Source of the DNA: Clarkia xantiana subsp. parviflora
Taxonomy: Eukaryota; Streptophyta; Magnoliopsida; Myrtales; Onagraceae
Assembly: GCA_036873135.1 (NCBI GenBank)
Contig: JAPTYO010000018.1
Span: 12,453,503 to 12,517,502, forward strand
Direction of reading: 5' to 3'
Length of the DNA stretch: 64,000 nt
Position 1 is the stretch's first letter. Each line of letters starts with the position of its first letter. Below are positions 11,280 through 20,521 of the stretch, in pieces. The notes beneath the pieces are model-generated. The model did not search any database, had not been told where the DNA came from, and saw only the letters and a program-made list of their open reading frames with translations. The position numbers and the translations under genes were made by a program.

Positions 11280-11680
11280 ATTTTCACACCCCTTAGGGCT
11301 TTTACCGCGTCAAATCAGAAGACTTTAATCGTACCCTTTTAAGGGTTTTTATCGCGTCCTACCAGACGGCTTAATCGTACCCTTTGAGGCTTTTGGCCGC
11401 ATCATATAGACGACTTACGCGGGCCTGTTAAGGCTTTTTCGTACCCGTTAAGGCTTTTGGCCGCATCATATAGACGACTTACGCGGACCCATTAGGGCCT
11501 TTTCGTACCTAGGCTTTTGGTTGCATCATAAAGACGACTTATTCGTACCCCGTAAGGCTTTTGTCCGTACCTCGAAAGGCTTTTTATCGCGCCATAAAGA
11601 CGACTTACTCGTACCTCGTAAGGCTTTTCTCGTACCTCGGAAGGCTTTTGTCGCGTCCTTCAGGACGTCTTACTAATAAT
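11280..11680. repeat. B spacer array 2: about 60-70 bp unit
   Basis: Degenerate units built from GCATCATATAGACGACTTA and CGTACC..AAGGCTTTT. At least five copies follow array 1 directly. Confidence 0.75.
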
Positions 11681-11791
11681 TAGAATAAATCTAAAAAAAT
11701 TTTGATCGGAAGCAACTTCTTTTATTAATAACTCCAAGCTTTGCTTACATCGGATTGATAGATAACTTGCGCCATTCGCGGCGGCTTAATA
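11681..11791. other. B sequence between arrays and integrase stop
   Basis: Short AT-rich stretch downstream of pol; nothing recognisable. Confidence 0.5.
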
Positions 11792-12484
11792 TCAAACATG
11801 ATACTTCTTCAAGTGTTCGCCACTGAAGGAATGTTTCAACGTCTTGCCATCAAGGTCCTCTAGCTTGTATGCATTCGGGGCTGGCATCCCTACGATCTTG
11901 TAAGGTCCCTCCCATTTCGGCGATAGCTTGTTGATCCGATCTTGATGAACGAACTCATTCCTCCGCCAGACAAGTTCTCCAACGAAGAATTGTCGGGACC
12001 TGACACGCCGATTGTAATATCGGGCTGTTGCCAGACGCATTCGAGCCTGAACTTCGTCAGCCTTCCACCTCTTCTCCTCGAGCAAGTCCAAGTCTAGACG
12101 TCTCATTTCCTCGTTTGTCAGAGGCTCGTAATATTTCGCGCGATGGAACGCTACCGCTATCTCCACGGGAGCGACTGCCTCCGTGCCATAGACCAGGCCA
12201 AACGGAGTCTCCGTCGTCGACTGCTTGGGTGTTGTTCTAACAGCCCACAACATCTTTTCGAGCTCATTCAGCCAATGGCCCTGCAAGGCATAGACTCTCT
12301 TCTTCAAGCCATCCATCACGATCTTGTTGGCTGATTCTACTTGGCCATTGGTTTGGGCATGGCGGACTGAAGCGGTCCGATGCTCAATGTTTAATTCCTC
12401 CAGGTACTTCTTCAACTGAGCCCCATTGAACGGAGGGCCATTGTCGTTGATCAATACTCGAGGAACCCCATACCGGGATATGAT
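11792..12484 (-). CDS. pol: B integrase, catalytic and C-terminal part (downstream of in-frame TAG)
   Basis: Continues the gag-pol frame of 12,485-17,461 after one TAG codon (12,485-12,487). It carries the second catalytic Asp in VLINDNGPPFNG and the catalytic Glu region in HAQTNGQVESANK. Then comes the variable domain (TPFGLVYGTEAVAPVEIAV) and a chromatin-side C-terminus with KWEGPYKI, ending GEHLKKYHV and TAA. The frame has no other break. Integrase inserts the reverse-transcribed copy into host DNA. In A the equivalent position to the TAG holds Arg (LQSRIVSRYGVP). As it stands, the copy would give integrase truncated before the second catalytic residue unless the stop is read through. Confidence 0.9.
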   Translation of the reverse strand: MISRYGVPRVLINDNGPPFNGAQLKKYLEELNIEHRTASVRHAQTNGQVESANKIVMDGLKKRVYALQGHWLNELEKMLWAVRTTPKQSTTETPFGLVYGTEAVAPVEIAVAFHRAKYYEPLTNEEMRRLDLDLLEEKRWKADEVQARMRLATARYYNRRVRSRQFFVGELVWRRNEFVHQDRINKLSPKWEGPYKIVGMPAPNAYKLEDLDGKTLKHSFSGEHLKKYHV

Positions 12485-15400
12485 CTAAGTTTGAAGGAAC
12501 TTGAGGATCTGCTGCCCCGTTGTCTTGGCCAATGCTTTAGCCTCTATCCACTTTGAGAAGTAATCGATAGCCACGAGTAAATACTTGCACTGACCTTTCG
12601 CTTGGGGAAGAGGTCCCACCAAATCAATGCCCCATTGCGCGAAGGGCCAAGCACTCCTGATGGGCATTAAGTCCGCGGCGGGAGCCACAATATTTGGGGC
12701 GTACCTCTGGCATGCATCACAGGATTGGACCATCGATGTCGCTTCCTTGTTCATCGAAGGCAAATAGTAGCCTATGTTCAACGCCTTCTTCACGATAGAT
12801 CGGGCCCCTTCATGACAGGCGGCGACTCCCTCGTGTAGCTCTCTCAGGATTCGATTCGTATTAGGCTCCGCCACACATTTCAAGAAAGGCTTTACATGCC
12901 CCCTCTTGTATAACTGGTTGTCCACCATCACGTAGTCGTTCGCGATTCGACGCAACCTGACAGCTGCCACTTCATCATCGGGGAGTGCCCCCGTAGTCAG
13001 GTATGTGACCATCGGGGTCATCCAGGTGGGTTTCTCTTCTTCCTCCGATCCTGCTTCAATATCGCAAACCTCCGACGGATCGACGGTTGAGAGAATTACT
13101 CTCTCCAGGAAGTGCACCTTCCGATTCTCCTCAGGGGCCACTCCTAGAGCAAACTTGCTTAAGGCGTCTGCCTCCGCGTTTTCTTCCCTCGGGATTGCCT
13201 CGATATCGAAGCTTTTGAAGCTTCCCTTCAAAGTCTGCACCTCGTGCAAATACTTCCTCATTGTCGGGCTCTTGGCTTCATAGTTCCCCTGGACCTGATT
13301 CACGATCAAGCTGGCATCGCACTTTACTTTCAAATGATCGACCCCCGTACCCTTGGCAATCTTAAGGCCCGTGGTGAGAGCCTCGTACTCCGCTTCATTG
13401 TTGGTGGCCTTGAATGTCAAGGCCAGAGCATATCGCAGGGGCTCGCCTCCACCGGGCGGTATCAATACGAACCCTGCCCCCGATCCTTCTACACTTGATG
13501 AACCATCAGTGTACATCTCCCAAGTGTTCTCCTCATTTGGCTGTTCTGGTTGTTCTGTTATCGAGACCTGTTCTATTGTCGGGACCTCCGTGGTTGCCCC
13601 CTCTGCGGGACCCGTTGCTTCCAGATCGGGTGCTGTAGACTCAGCTATGAAATCCGCCAATGCCTGGCCCTTAATAGCAGTTCGCGGAGCAAAATGTATT
13701 CGGAACTCCGTAAGCTCGATGGCCCATTTCACCAATCTCCCCGACGCCTCCGGTCGGTTCAAAAAGTGTTTCAGGGGCTGATTTGTCAATACTGTAACCT
13801 CGTGGGCATGGAAGTATGGTCGGAGCTTTCGAGCGGCAACAATTAACGCAAAGAGATACTTCTCAATGGCGGGATAGTTCATTTCTGATTTGGAAAATGC
13901 CTTGCTTACATAATAGACAGGCACTTGGTTGCCCTTGACAATATTAATCAAAACAGAACTAACAGCAACATCAGAAACAGCCAAATAGAGATAAAGCGGC
14001 TCGCCTGGAGCTGGTTTCGCCAACGGCGGGAGGGTACGGAGATGCTGCTTGAGTGCCTGGAATGCCTCCTCGCACTTGTCGGACCATTCAAACTTCTTGT
14101 GATCCCTTAGCACATCAAAGAATGGCATGGCTCTGTCACTCGCCTTGGATAAGAATCGATTCGTCGCGGCCAACCGGCCATTCAACACTTGAACCTCCCG
14201 ATGAGTCTTCGGGGAATGCATCTCCTCGACTGCTCGCAGCTTCTCAGGATTCACCTCGATTCCTCTCTGGCTCACCATGAACCCTAGGAACATCCCCGAG
14301 TTCACCCTGAAAGCACATTTGTCTGGGTTCAACCGAACCTGATGAAACCTCATCCGCTCAAACGCTGCCGCCAAGTTTTGGACGTGGTCTCCTGCCTGTC
14401 GAGACTTCACGAGCATATCATCCACATAAGCCTCCATCGTCTTTCCCAGCATATCTCCAAACAACTTGTTCACCATCCGCTGGTAAGTTGCTCCGGCATT
14501 GATCAATCCGAAGGGCATGACGTCATAGTGATAAACGTCGCTGTCAGCGTAAAAAGCTGTGTGGGGGGCATCCTCCTTCGCCATCTTGATCTGGTTGTAT
14601 CCGGAGTAGGCATCCATGAAGCTCAGCAGCTCATGTCCCGATGTGGCATCCACCAACTGGTCAATCCTCGGGAGTGGGTAGCAATCCTTTGGGCAGGCCT
14701 TGTTCAAGTCGCGGAAATCGACACACATCCGCCACTTCCCATTACTCTTTCGCACCAGGACTGGGTTGGCGACCCAAGTCTGGAATCGGAGCTCCTTGAT
14801 GAATCCAGCGTTGAGCAGTCTGCCCACCTCTTGCTGGATCGCGATTTTCTTATCCGGGCCCATCGGACGCCTCCTTTGCGCGATAGGCTTGATCGCGGGA
14901 TCGATCTTCAGCTCGTGCACTATTACGTCGGGGCTGATTCCTGGCATATCACTCGGTGACCAGGCAAACAGCTCCTTGAACTCCTTCAGGAGCTCGATCA
15001 ACTCTCGGGCTCTTTCCTCTGAGAAAGCAGACCCGATATTCACCTTCCTTCGAGGTCCATCAATTTCAACCTCCTTCAGATCCTCCATGGGGGCAGGCCG
15101 CCCGAACTCCTCTCGAGGATCGGCATCGGTTTGCAGGACAGCCATGGCCTCCCTTCTTCTCCTTCGAGTGGCATTAACGTAGCACTTTCGTGACGCCACC
15201 TGGTCGCCCTTAACCTCTCCGACACCGTGGTCAGTCGGGAACTTCATCTTCTGGTGGACAGTCGAAGCAACTGCCATGAGAGGGTTGATGGTGGTCCTCC
15301 CGATAATGGCGTTATATGTTCCCGCGGATTCTACCACGACGAAGTCCACGTTCCGCCGTTCCATCTTCCAGCCACTACCAAACTCCACCGGTAAGGTAAT

Positions 15401-17461
15401 CATCCCCAACAGATAGGAGGTCGATCCGGAGAAGCCTACCATCGGAAAGTTCACCTGTGTCAGGTCCTTTTTCGTCTTACCCATGGCTTCCAGGGCATCC
15501 ATAAAAAGAATGTCGGAGGAGCTCCCTCCGTCTATGAGGATCCGCTTCATCTCGAATCCGTCCACGTCCAGGGTTACAACCAAGGCGTCATCATGGGGGC
15601 TCTCCACGCCTATCAAATCCTCTGCCGAGAAAGAAATCACCATTTCCTCCTTTAGAGTCCACGACCGGGACCTCTTGCCTAGCACCACAGCAGCGGAGAT
15701 GCGAGAAGCATAATTCTCCCGAGAAGCGGTGGTGTCACCTCCCGCTGCCATTCCTCCGTGAATGACGTTAATGGTCCCCCGTCTCTCCTTACGGGCACCG
15801 GAACCCGAGGGCTCCAACTCAACCTTCTTCTTCTTCGGGGATCGGTCACGGGACTTGGAACGGGACCGCGACCGACTTTTGGAACGGGATCGGCACCTTC
15901 CCCTTCCGACAAACTCTTTAAGCTTCCCCTTCTGGATCAGCTTCTCTATTTCCTTCTTCAGCTCTCGACAGTTATCTGTGTCGTGACCATTGGCCCGATG
16001 GTACCGACAGTAACGATCAGAGCGACCTCCCAAGAACTCTCCTTCCTTCCTCGGGGGGTACCGGGCGAGACCCTGCCGATCCATCACAGCTAGCACGGAG
16101 GTCATCGAGCTGTTGATGGGGACACTACGACCTTCACGGTTATCCTTCTTCGGAGGACGCCTGTCCTCCCTTCTCTCGGGACGACCACGGTTCCTACTCC
16201 CCTCCGACTTGTCGCTCCCTTTACGATCGTCCGACAGCTTGGACGATGGCTTTCCTCTTCCCGACTTCGGAGGATCAAGCTCTCCGGCAGCAATATTCGA
16301 CTCCTGGACGTCGATTTGCTGTTTCACCCTCGCTTGCAGGGCCTCCATACTCCACACAGCCTTCGCGGCTACACTGTGCATCAAATCGGACCCATATGGA
16401 GCAGATAGGTTCCGAAGGAAAGTGCGGATGGTCTCTCCCTCCGATATTTCCTCATCAATCTCCGCGGCACTGGCAGTGAATTGTTGGTAGTAATATGCCA
16501 ACGATTCGTCGGGTCTCTGCACCACTTGCGTTTGGGACCTTACACTCTTCAGGAGACGCCTCCGACCTTGATATTGCTTGATGAAGCGATTGTGCATATC
16601 AGCCCAGCACGTAATACTTCCTGGCGGTAGGCTGAAAAACCAAGTCATGGCCTTTTCTCCCAGGGTGATCGGGAACAGCGAACACACGAGGTCATCGTTT
16701 GAGGTCCTACCCATACAAGCCTGAACATGTCTCTGAACATGGCGGACCGGGTCTCCTTCACCATCGTACTCCTTGATGGTCGGGATGCCTAACCCTGGCG
16801 GGGCGACAGTATCCAGCAGCCGCGGAATGAAAGGATGGCTGGATCGATCCCTCAACTTCGATGTCATCTGCTTCTGGTCGCCCATGCAGATGCTGACGAT
16901 CTTTACCACCTGATCGGGGGTGATGGGGCCATTCAGGGGAATGATCCTGTTTTGTACTGGTCCCGGGCCGTCAACCACGAACTTCTCCAAGTGCGCGGGT
17001 TCCTTACCCCTATTCCTGGGCTGAACCTCCTGAACCTCCTGTTCTTCTGGAACCACCCTCGGAGGGGGTGGGGGCAGCTCTTCTCGCGGAGGCAACTCCT
17101 CCGCCCTCCTGGCGGCCTCTCTCTTGTCCAACAGAGCCTCCATGGCTGCCAAAAACATAGGCATAGCATCTGCTACCGCCTTGGCCAACTCCGAGTTTGA
17201 AGAAGAGCCTGCTTCCCTTCGCGGGACCTCCTCTCTGTGCCCCACCGGGTTTGGGGGAGCATCCACCTCTCTTCGCGGGATATCTTGCCTGTTCAGCGTC
17301 GTGTCTCGGACTGAGACCTCCTCATCGCCGTGCCTCCCTGTCTGGGAAACAGCAGGGTACTCACCTTGTTCAGCAATATGTTCCGGCAATGGGGAGTTCA
17401 CAGTTCCAGCAGGGCGAGAACTGCCGGCTTGAACTTGCTTCTTCTTGCCACCACCGGCCAT
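12485..17461 (-). CDS. gag-pol: B gag-pol polyprotein: Gag, PR, RT, dual RNase H, integrase N-terminus
   Basis: First ATG is 17,461 (MAGGGKKKQ); the frame is open back to the PBS. 1,658 codons before TAG. In order: Gag capsid-like region (about residues 165-395); a zinc knuckle of form CX2HX4HX4C (about 485-498); an Arg/Ser repeat tract (RCRSRSKSRSRSRSKSRDRS, about 522-541); aspartic protease with LIDGGSSSD (about 642-650); RT with YVDD (1,012-1,015; 14,417-14,428); a first RNase H whose TDAS site reads YLAVS; a second, plant/archaeal-type RNase H with YTDGSS, NNEAEYEAL, KCDASLIVNQ and NAEADALS (about 1,316-1,438); integrase HHCC (LHEGVAACHEG ... CDACQRYA) and first catalytic Asp in WGIDLVGPLP. 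The dual RNase H places it in the Tat lineage. A very well preserved copy. Confidence 0.97.
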   Translation of the reverse strand: MAGGGKKKQVQAGSSRPAGTVNSPLPEHIAEQGEYPAVSQTGRHGDEEVSVRDTTLNRQDIPRREVDAPPNPVGHREEVPRREAGSSSNSELAKAVADAMPMFLAAMEALLDKREAARRAEELPPREELPPPPPRVVPEEQEVQEVQPRNRGKEPAHLEKFVVDGPGPVQNRIIPLNGPITPDQVVKIVSICMGDQKQMTSKLRDRSSHPFIPRLLDTVAPPGLGIPTIKEYDGEGDPVRHVQRHVQACMGRTSNDDLVCSLFPITLGEKAMTWFFSLPPGSITCWADMHNRFIKQYQGRRRLLKSVRSQTQVVQRPDESLAYYYQQFTASAAEIDEEISEGETIRTFLRNLSAPYGSDLMHSVAAKAVWSMEALQARVKQQIDVQESNIAAGELDPPKSGRGKPSSKLSDDRKGSDKSEGSRNRGRPERREDRRPPKKDNREGRSVPINSSMTSVLAVMDRQGLARYPPRKEGEFLGGRSDRYCRYHRANGHDTDNCRELKKEIEKLIQKGKLKEFVGRGRCRSRSKSRSRSRSKSRDRSPKKKKVELEPSGSGARKERRGTINVIHGGMAAGGDTTASRENYASRISAAVVLGKRSRSWTLKEEMVISFSAEDLIGVESPHDDALVVTLDVDGFEMKRILIDGGSSSDILFMDALEAMGKTKKDLTQVNFPMVGFSGSTSYLLGMITLPVEFGSGWKMERRNVDFVVVESAGTYNAIIGRTTINPLMAVASTVHQKMKFPTDHGVGEVKGDQVASRKCYVNATRRRRREAMAVLQTDADPREEFGRPAPMEDLKEVEIDGPRRKVNIGSAFSEERARELIELLKEFKELFAWSPSDMPGISPDVIVHELKIDPAIKPIAQRRRPMGPDKKIAIQQEVGRLLNAGFIKELRFQTWVANPVLVRKSNGKWRMCVDFRDLNKACPKDCYPLPRIDQLVDATSGHELLSFMDAYSGYNQIKMAKEDAPHTAFYADSDVYHYDVMPFGLINAGATYQRMVNKLFGDMLGKTMEAYVDDMLVKSRQAGDHVQNLAAAFERMRFHQVRLNPDKCAFRVNSGMFLGFMVSQRGIEVNPEKLRAVEEMHSPKTHREVQVLNGRLAATNRFLSKASDRAMPFFDVLRDHKKFEWSDKCEEAFQALKQHLRTLPPLAKPAPGEPLYLYLAVSDVAVSSVLINIVKGNQVPVYYVSKAFSKSEMNYPAIEKYLFALIVAARKLRPYFHAHEVTVLTNQPLKHFLNRPEASGRLVKWAIELTEFRIHFAPRTAIKGQALADFIAESTAPDLEATGPAEGATTEVPTIEQVSITEQPEQPNEENTWEMYTDGSSSVEGSGAGFVLIPPGGGEPLRYALALTFKATNNEAEYEALTTGLKIAKGTGVDHLKVKCDASLIVNQVQGNYEAKSPTMRKYLHEVQTLKGSFKSFDIEAIPREENAEADALSKFALGVAPEENRKVHFLERVILSTVDPSEVCDIEAGSEEEEKPTWMTPMVTYLTTGALPDDEVAAVRLRRIANDYVMVDNQLYKRGHVKPFLKCVAEPNTNRILRELHEGVAACHEGARSIVKKALNIGYYLPSMNKEATSMVQSCDACQRYAPNIVAPAADLMPIRSAWPFAQWGIDLVGPLPQAKGQCKYLLVAIDYFSKWIEAKALAKTTGQQILKFLQT

Positions 17462-17496
17462 TGATCTGGTAGAAACTATTTTGACTTTTTGTAAGT

Positions 17497-17515
17497 TTCC
17501 CACAGACGGCGCCAA
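17497..17515 (-). promoter_or_regulatory. B primer-binding site
   Basis: Minus strand TTGGCGCCGTCTGTGGGAA directly follows the 5' LTR end (...CCAACA). The same sequence stands in A and C. tRNA identity not assigned. Confidence 0.9.
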
Positions 17516-17714
17516 TGTTGGATCACGGACGAAGCTCCGTTACGTCCTTGACGGAAAGCTTGGACTCCTGGGCTCCGCGTAATCCTGCAAAAGGGGATGA
17601 CCTGGGTGGTGACCCAGAATCCCTCTCCGATGCTTAAATGAGTATATGATCAATGGGGTGGCAGCAATAATCTAAGTGCGTATTAGATAATGTGTTTTCT
17701 GAGGTAACTTCCTC

Positions 17715-17724
17715 CTTTATATAG
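17715..17724 (-). promoter_or_regulatory. TATA box of the B 5' LTR
   Basis: Minus strand CTATATAAAG; the transcript would run left through gag-pol. Confidence 0.75.
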
Positions 17725-17764
17725 GAGGGGAAGTTACTCAGTTACCTGTGACCGTGATTGGCCG

Positions 17765-17900
17765 TTTTGCCCATGATTCCGCATATCTCGCTACGATTCC
17801 GTATATCTCGTTCAGGATTCCATATATCTCGCCCCACGCTCCGCGTATCTTGCCCACTCTCCGAGTATCTCGGGCACGCCCTGCGTATCTCGGGGGAGTT
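17765..17900. repeat. U3 repeat array of the B 5' LTR
   Basis: About six to seven units with a 20-21 bp period, each with (T)ATCTCG or TATCTTG, upstream of the TATA box relative to transcription. The same array is in the other LTR and, with the same consensus, in C. Confidence 0.8.
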
Positions 17901-18274
17901 TATCTATATCTTTAACCGTCTTCCCACTACTCTATCTAGTAGGCGGGTTTCTCAGTCTTATCCTCTGATCACAAGTCCCAACTTCTGTCGGGGACTCCAG
18001 AGTTGTCTTCATTCTAGGTCACCATCCAGGACCCTTTGTCTCACGAGACAGGTCCAGCCTCCGCGGGGCTTTATTATCGGAGCCTTTACTAAGGCATATC
18101 GGGGCCTACTCAGAGGCTTCTCGTTGGGAGCATTCAGCTCATGTATCGGGACCGCTGATGTCGGGACCTTTCGTACTGGGCCTCTGAGCCTTCCAGGCTT
18201 TTCACGAGGCCCACTGGACCTACTCGCCGTCCATTGGCTGTTAACGGGGCTAACGATTACATCGGAACCCATCA

Positions 18275-18279
18275 CCCTG
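18275..18279. repeat. Right target-site duplication of B (CCCTG)
   Basis: CCCTG immediately after the B 5' LTR, identical to 6,823-6,827. Confidence 0.95.
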
Positions 18280-19520
18280 GAAAAGGGAAAAGCCGTTGCT
18301 TCCTCCAAGAAAAAGTCATTGGCACATATGGCGAAGGATAAGGAGTCTGCGAAACCTGTTAAGGAAGTCTATGAAAGTGAAGGAAGTCTGGAATCAGCTA
18401 TCGAAGTGCCATCATGGCCGGACCGGATGATCCTGTCGGTTTCTTTGGTCGACCTTTTGACTTCGAAGATGACATATTTGATCAGGAGAGTTATCGGAGC
18501 AGGTCCAAACGCATGCATGAACGATGGGATCCTGATTCCTCTCTAAAGGATTTTCCCTTCTTCGCGGTCATACGGTGCTCGATCCAGATGTCGGACTTCA
18601 TCTTTTGAATGCCATGGTGCCTCCTGGTGATCGTATTCGGCTAGATTTGATTCCTTCATCTGTCCAAGGTTTGCTGAGGGATCACATTCTCGCCTTGCTC
18701 AGGTATAATACTATATGTTACAACTTATTCTTGTCAACTCCTTTTTATGCTTAATTATCTTCTTTTTTCTTTTCCGTAGGTTTTTGTTATGGAGAACAAT
18801 TTAGCGTACACGACCACTGTGATGTCTTTGCAGCTTGCTGATCTTCGCAGCAAAGTTTCCCAGAATCCGATAGAGTCTCCCGGCGAGACTTCCAGAGCAT
18901 TAGGGCAAGAAATTGACGAATTGAATGAAAAGATCAAGAAGATGGAGTCCGATGCCGAGCAACAAGCGGAGGCATCTCGTCTTTCATTGGATGCAGCCAT
19001 TCATGAGCGGGACGATGTTCTTAGGGAACGTGACGAACTGAGAGAAAGTTCTAAGGCTCGAATTTCTTCATTGAATGTGAAGATTGCTTCCTTGGAAGAT
19101 TCGATTGAGGGAGCGAATGCCGAGATTGCCTCTTTTGAGGCCAAGAAGGATGTTATCAAGTCTGAAGGTGTCACCGAGTATATGAACTCAGAGGCATTTC
19201 ATGTGCATGCTAAGAGTCATGCGAAGAATCTGATTACAGGAGCCATTGGAAGGATTTCTGATCAGTTACACGAGATGGATCCTCACTCCCCTTTCGAGAA
19301 AGTTGCCGATATTCACAAGTATGCTATTTGGCACCTTCGTAATATTGGGGCCATTGCTGACACCTCGTCCAGTGAAGAAGACTCTCAAGCTTCTGCAAAT
19401 GTGCCCGGCTCCAGGTCTGCTACCCCGTCTGGAGATGATTTTGCCTCTGGTGCCGATCCTCCGGCTGACCCGTCGGACCGAGATGAAGGGACCGACGAAG
19501 AAGTCCAAATCGATGATTAG
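18275..19520 (+). pseudogene. A antisense gene (aORF), C-terminal part, right of insertion B
   Basis: Continues the gene begun at 5,649. A basic stretch (GKAVASSKKKSLAHMAK) is followed by the conserved block LDPDVGLHLLNAMVPPGDR (about 18,570-18,630). A GT-AG intron lies at about 18,703-18,779. The last exon is open from 18,789 to 19,520 (243 codons). It is a charged coiled coil (EIDELNEKIKKMESDAEQQA and onward), then EYMNSEAFHVHAKSHAKNL, then an acidic tail ending EEVQIDD. EYMNSEAF corresponds to EEYRNSEDF in B. With the splice sites named, the exon phases do not match exactly, so either a small lesion or a different junction is present. Confidence 0.7.
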
Positions 19521-19914
19521 TGTTGACGACTTATTTCGTCTCCTAAAAAATCTAACTATCTAGTAGTTTATTTGATATATATTCTAGTTATCTCTTTTGC
19601 CACCTATCAAGGTGTAGAACTATCCTTACGTTATGTTTAGGTATGGTACGAGACCGTTATCTTTGACTTGTCATCGAAGTAGTGTTTAAGTAAACTATGT
19701 ACCTTCGCATAATTCTTACCTTTGAATGCATACTATGGTTTTCTGATATTGATATGATATGCAAATGCTTTATCTTACCACCTCGTTACCTGAAAAGTGT
19801 ATCGATTATTTTTCAATCCATGGGATCCAATCCGTCTGGTGGAATCGTTTTGAATTGATTTATGTATGATATTGTTCCTTCTTAGCAAATTTCTTTTAAC
19901 CTTGGTTGGAGAAT
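19521..19914. other. A spacer after the aORF, no gene
   Basis: AT-rich 3' flank of the antisense gene leading into the tandem array. Confidence 0.5.
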
Positions 19915-20440
19915 GGTCAATCTATCGACCTTTGATTTTACTCATTCGGAGTGTTTAGTAATGATCGTCCCATTGTACGATCAACTTTGGAGAACCGACT
20001 TATCTACCGACTTATTATTTCACTCCTTCGGAGTGTTTATGGACGGTCTTCTCTTTGTACGATCGACTTTGGAGAGTGGTTTATCTACCAACCCGTTTTA
20101 TTTTTTACTGATTCGGAGTGTTTATGGACGATCGTCTCTTTGTACGATCGACTTTGAAGAGTGGTTTATCTACCAACTCGATTTCTTACTCGCTCGGAAT
20201 GTTTACGGACGATCATCTCTTTGTACGATCGACTTTGAAGAGTGGTTTATCTACCAACTCGATTTCTTACTCGCTCGGAGTGTGTACGGACGATCATCTC
20301 TTTGTACGATCGACTTTGGAGAGTGGTTTATCTACCAACTCGTTTTTCACTCGTTCGGAGTGTATATGTACGATCATCTCTTTGTACGATCGATTTTGCA
20401 GAGTGGTTTATCTACCCACTCTTTATTTTACTCATGAACT
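19915..20440. repeat. Tandem array in A spacer, 80-85 bp unit, about 6 copies
   Basis: GTACGATC recurs at 19,975, 20,057, 20,142, 20,223, 20,303 and 20,383 (steps 82, 85, 81, 80, 80). Each unit contains TTCGGAGTGTTTA and GTGGTTTATCTACCAAC. ORFs across it are repeat artefacts. It lies between aORF end and integrase end, as in Z, B and D. Confidence 0.9.
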
Positions 20441-20521
20441 ATTGGAATTCATACATATGCATAAGAAACCTTTATTGATATTGACATAAATACTTATTCT
20501 TCGCAACTTATTGTCATACAT

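Larger units (their letters stand above)
6828..18274 (-). mobile_element. Tat-type Ty3/gypsy retrotransposon B (youngest, nearly intact)
   Basis: Complete 11,447-bp minus-strand element: 5' LTR 17,516-18,274, PBS 17,497-17,515, gag-pol 17,461-11,792, tandem arrays 11,092-11,680, antisense gene 8,187-10,889, PPT 7,586-7,597, 3' LTR 6,828-7,585. Perfect TSD CCCTG. The LTRs differ by about 13 substitutions and one 1-base indel in 758 bp by eye (98.3 percent identity). At an assumed 1.3e-8 substitutions per site per year that is roughly 0.7 million years. Known inactivating lesions: one TAG in integrase; one frameshift and one TAG in the antisense gene. It inserted into the aORF of A. Confidence 0.97.
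17516..18274 (-). repeat. B 5' LTR
   Basis: 759 bp, TGTTGG ... CCATCA, flanked by CCCTG. Carries promoter and U3 repeats. Confidence 0.97.

Noticed and set aside
11088..11342. 84-codon ORF in the 33-bp array
   Set aside because: Same reason: the 33-bp period keeps the frame open.
14342..14959. 205-codon plus-strand ORF
   Set aside because: Antisense shadow of the B RT coding sequence.
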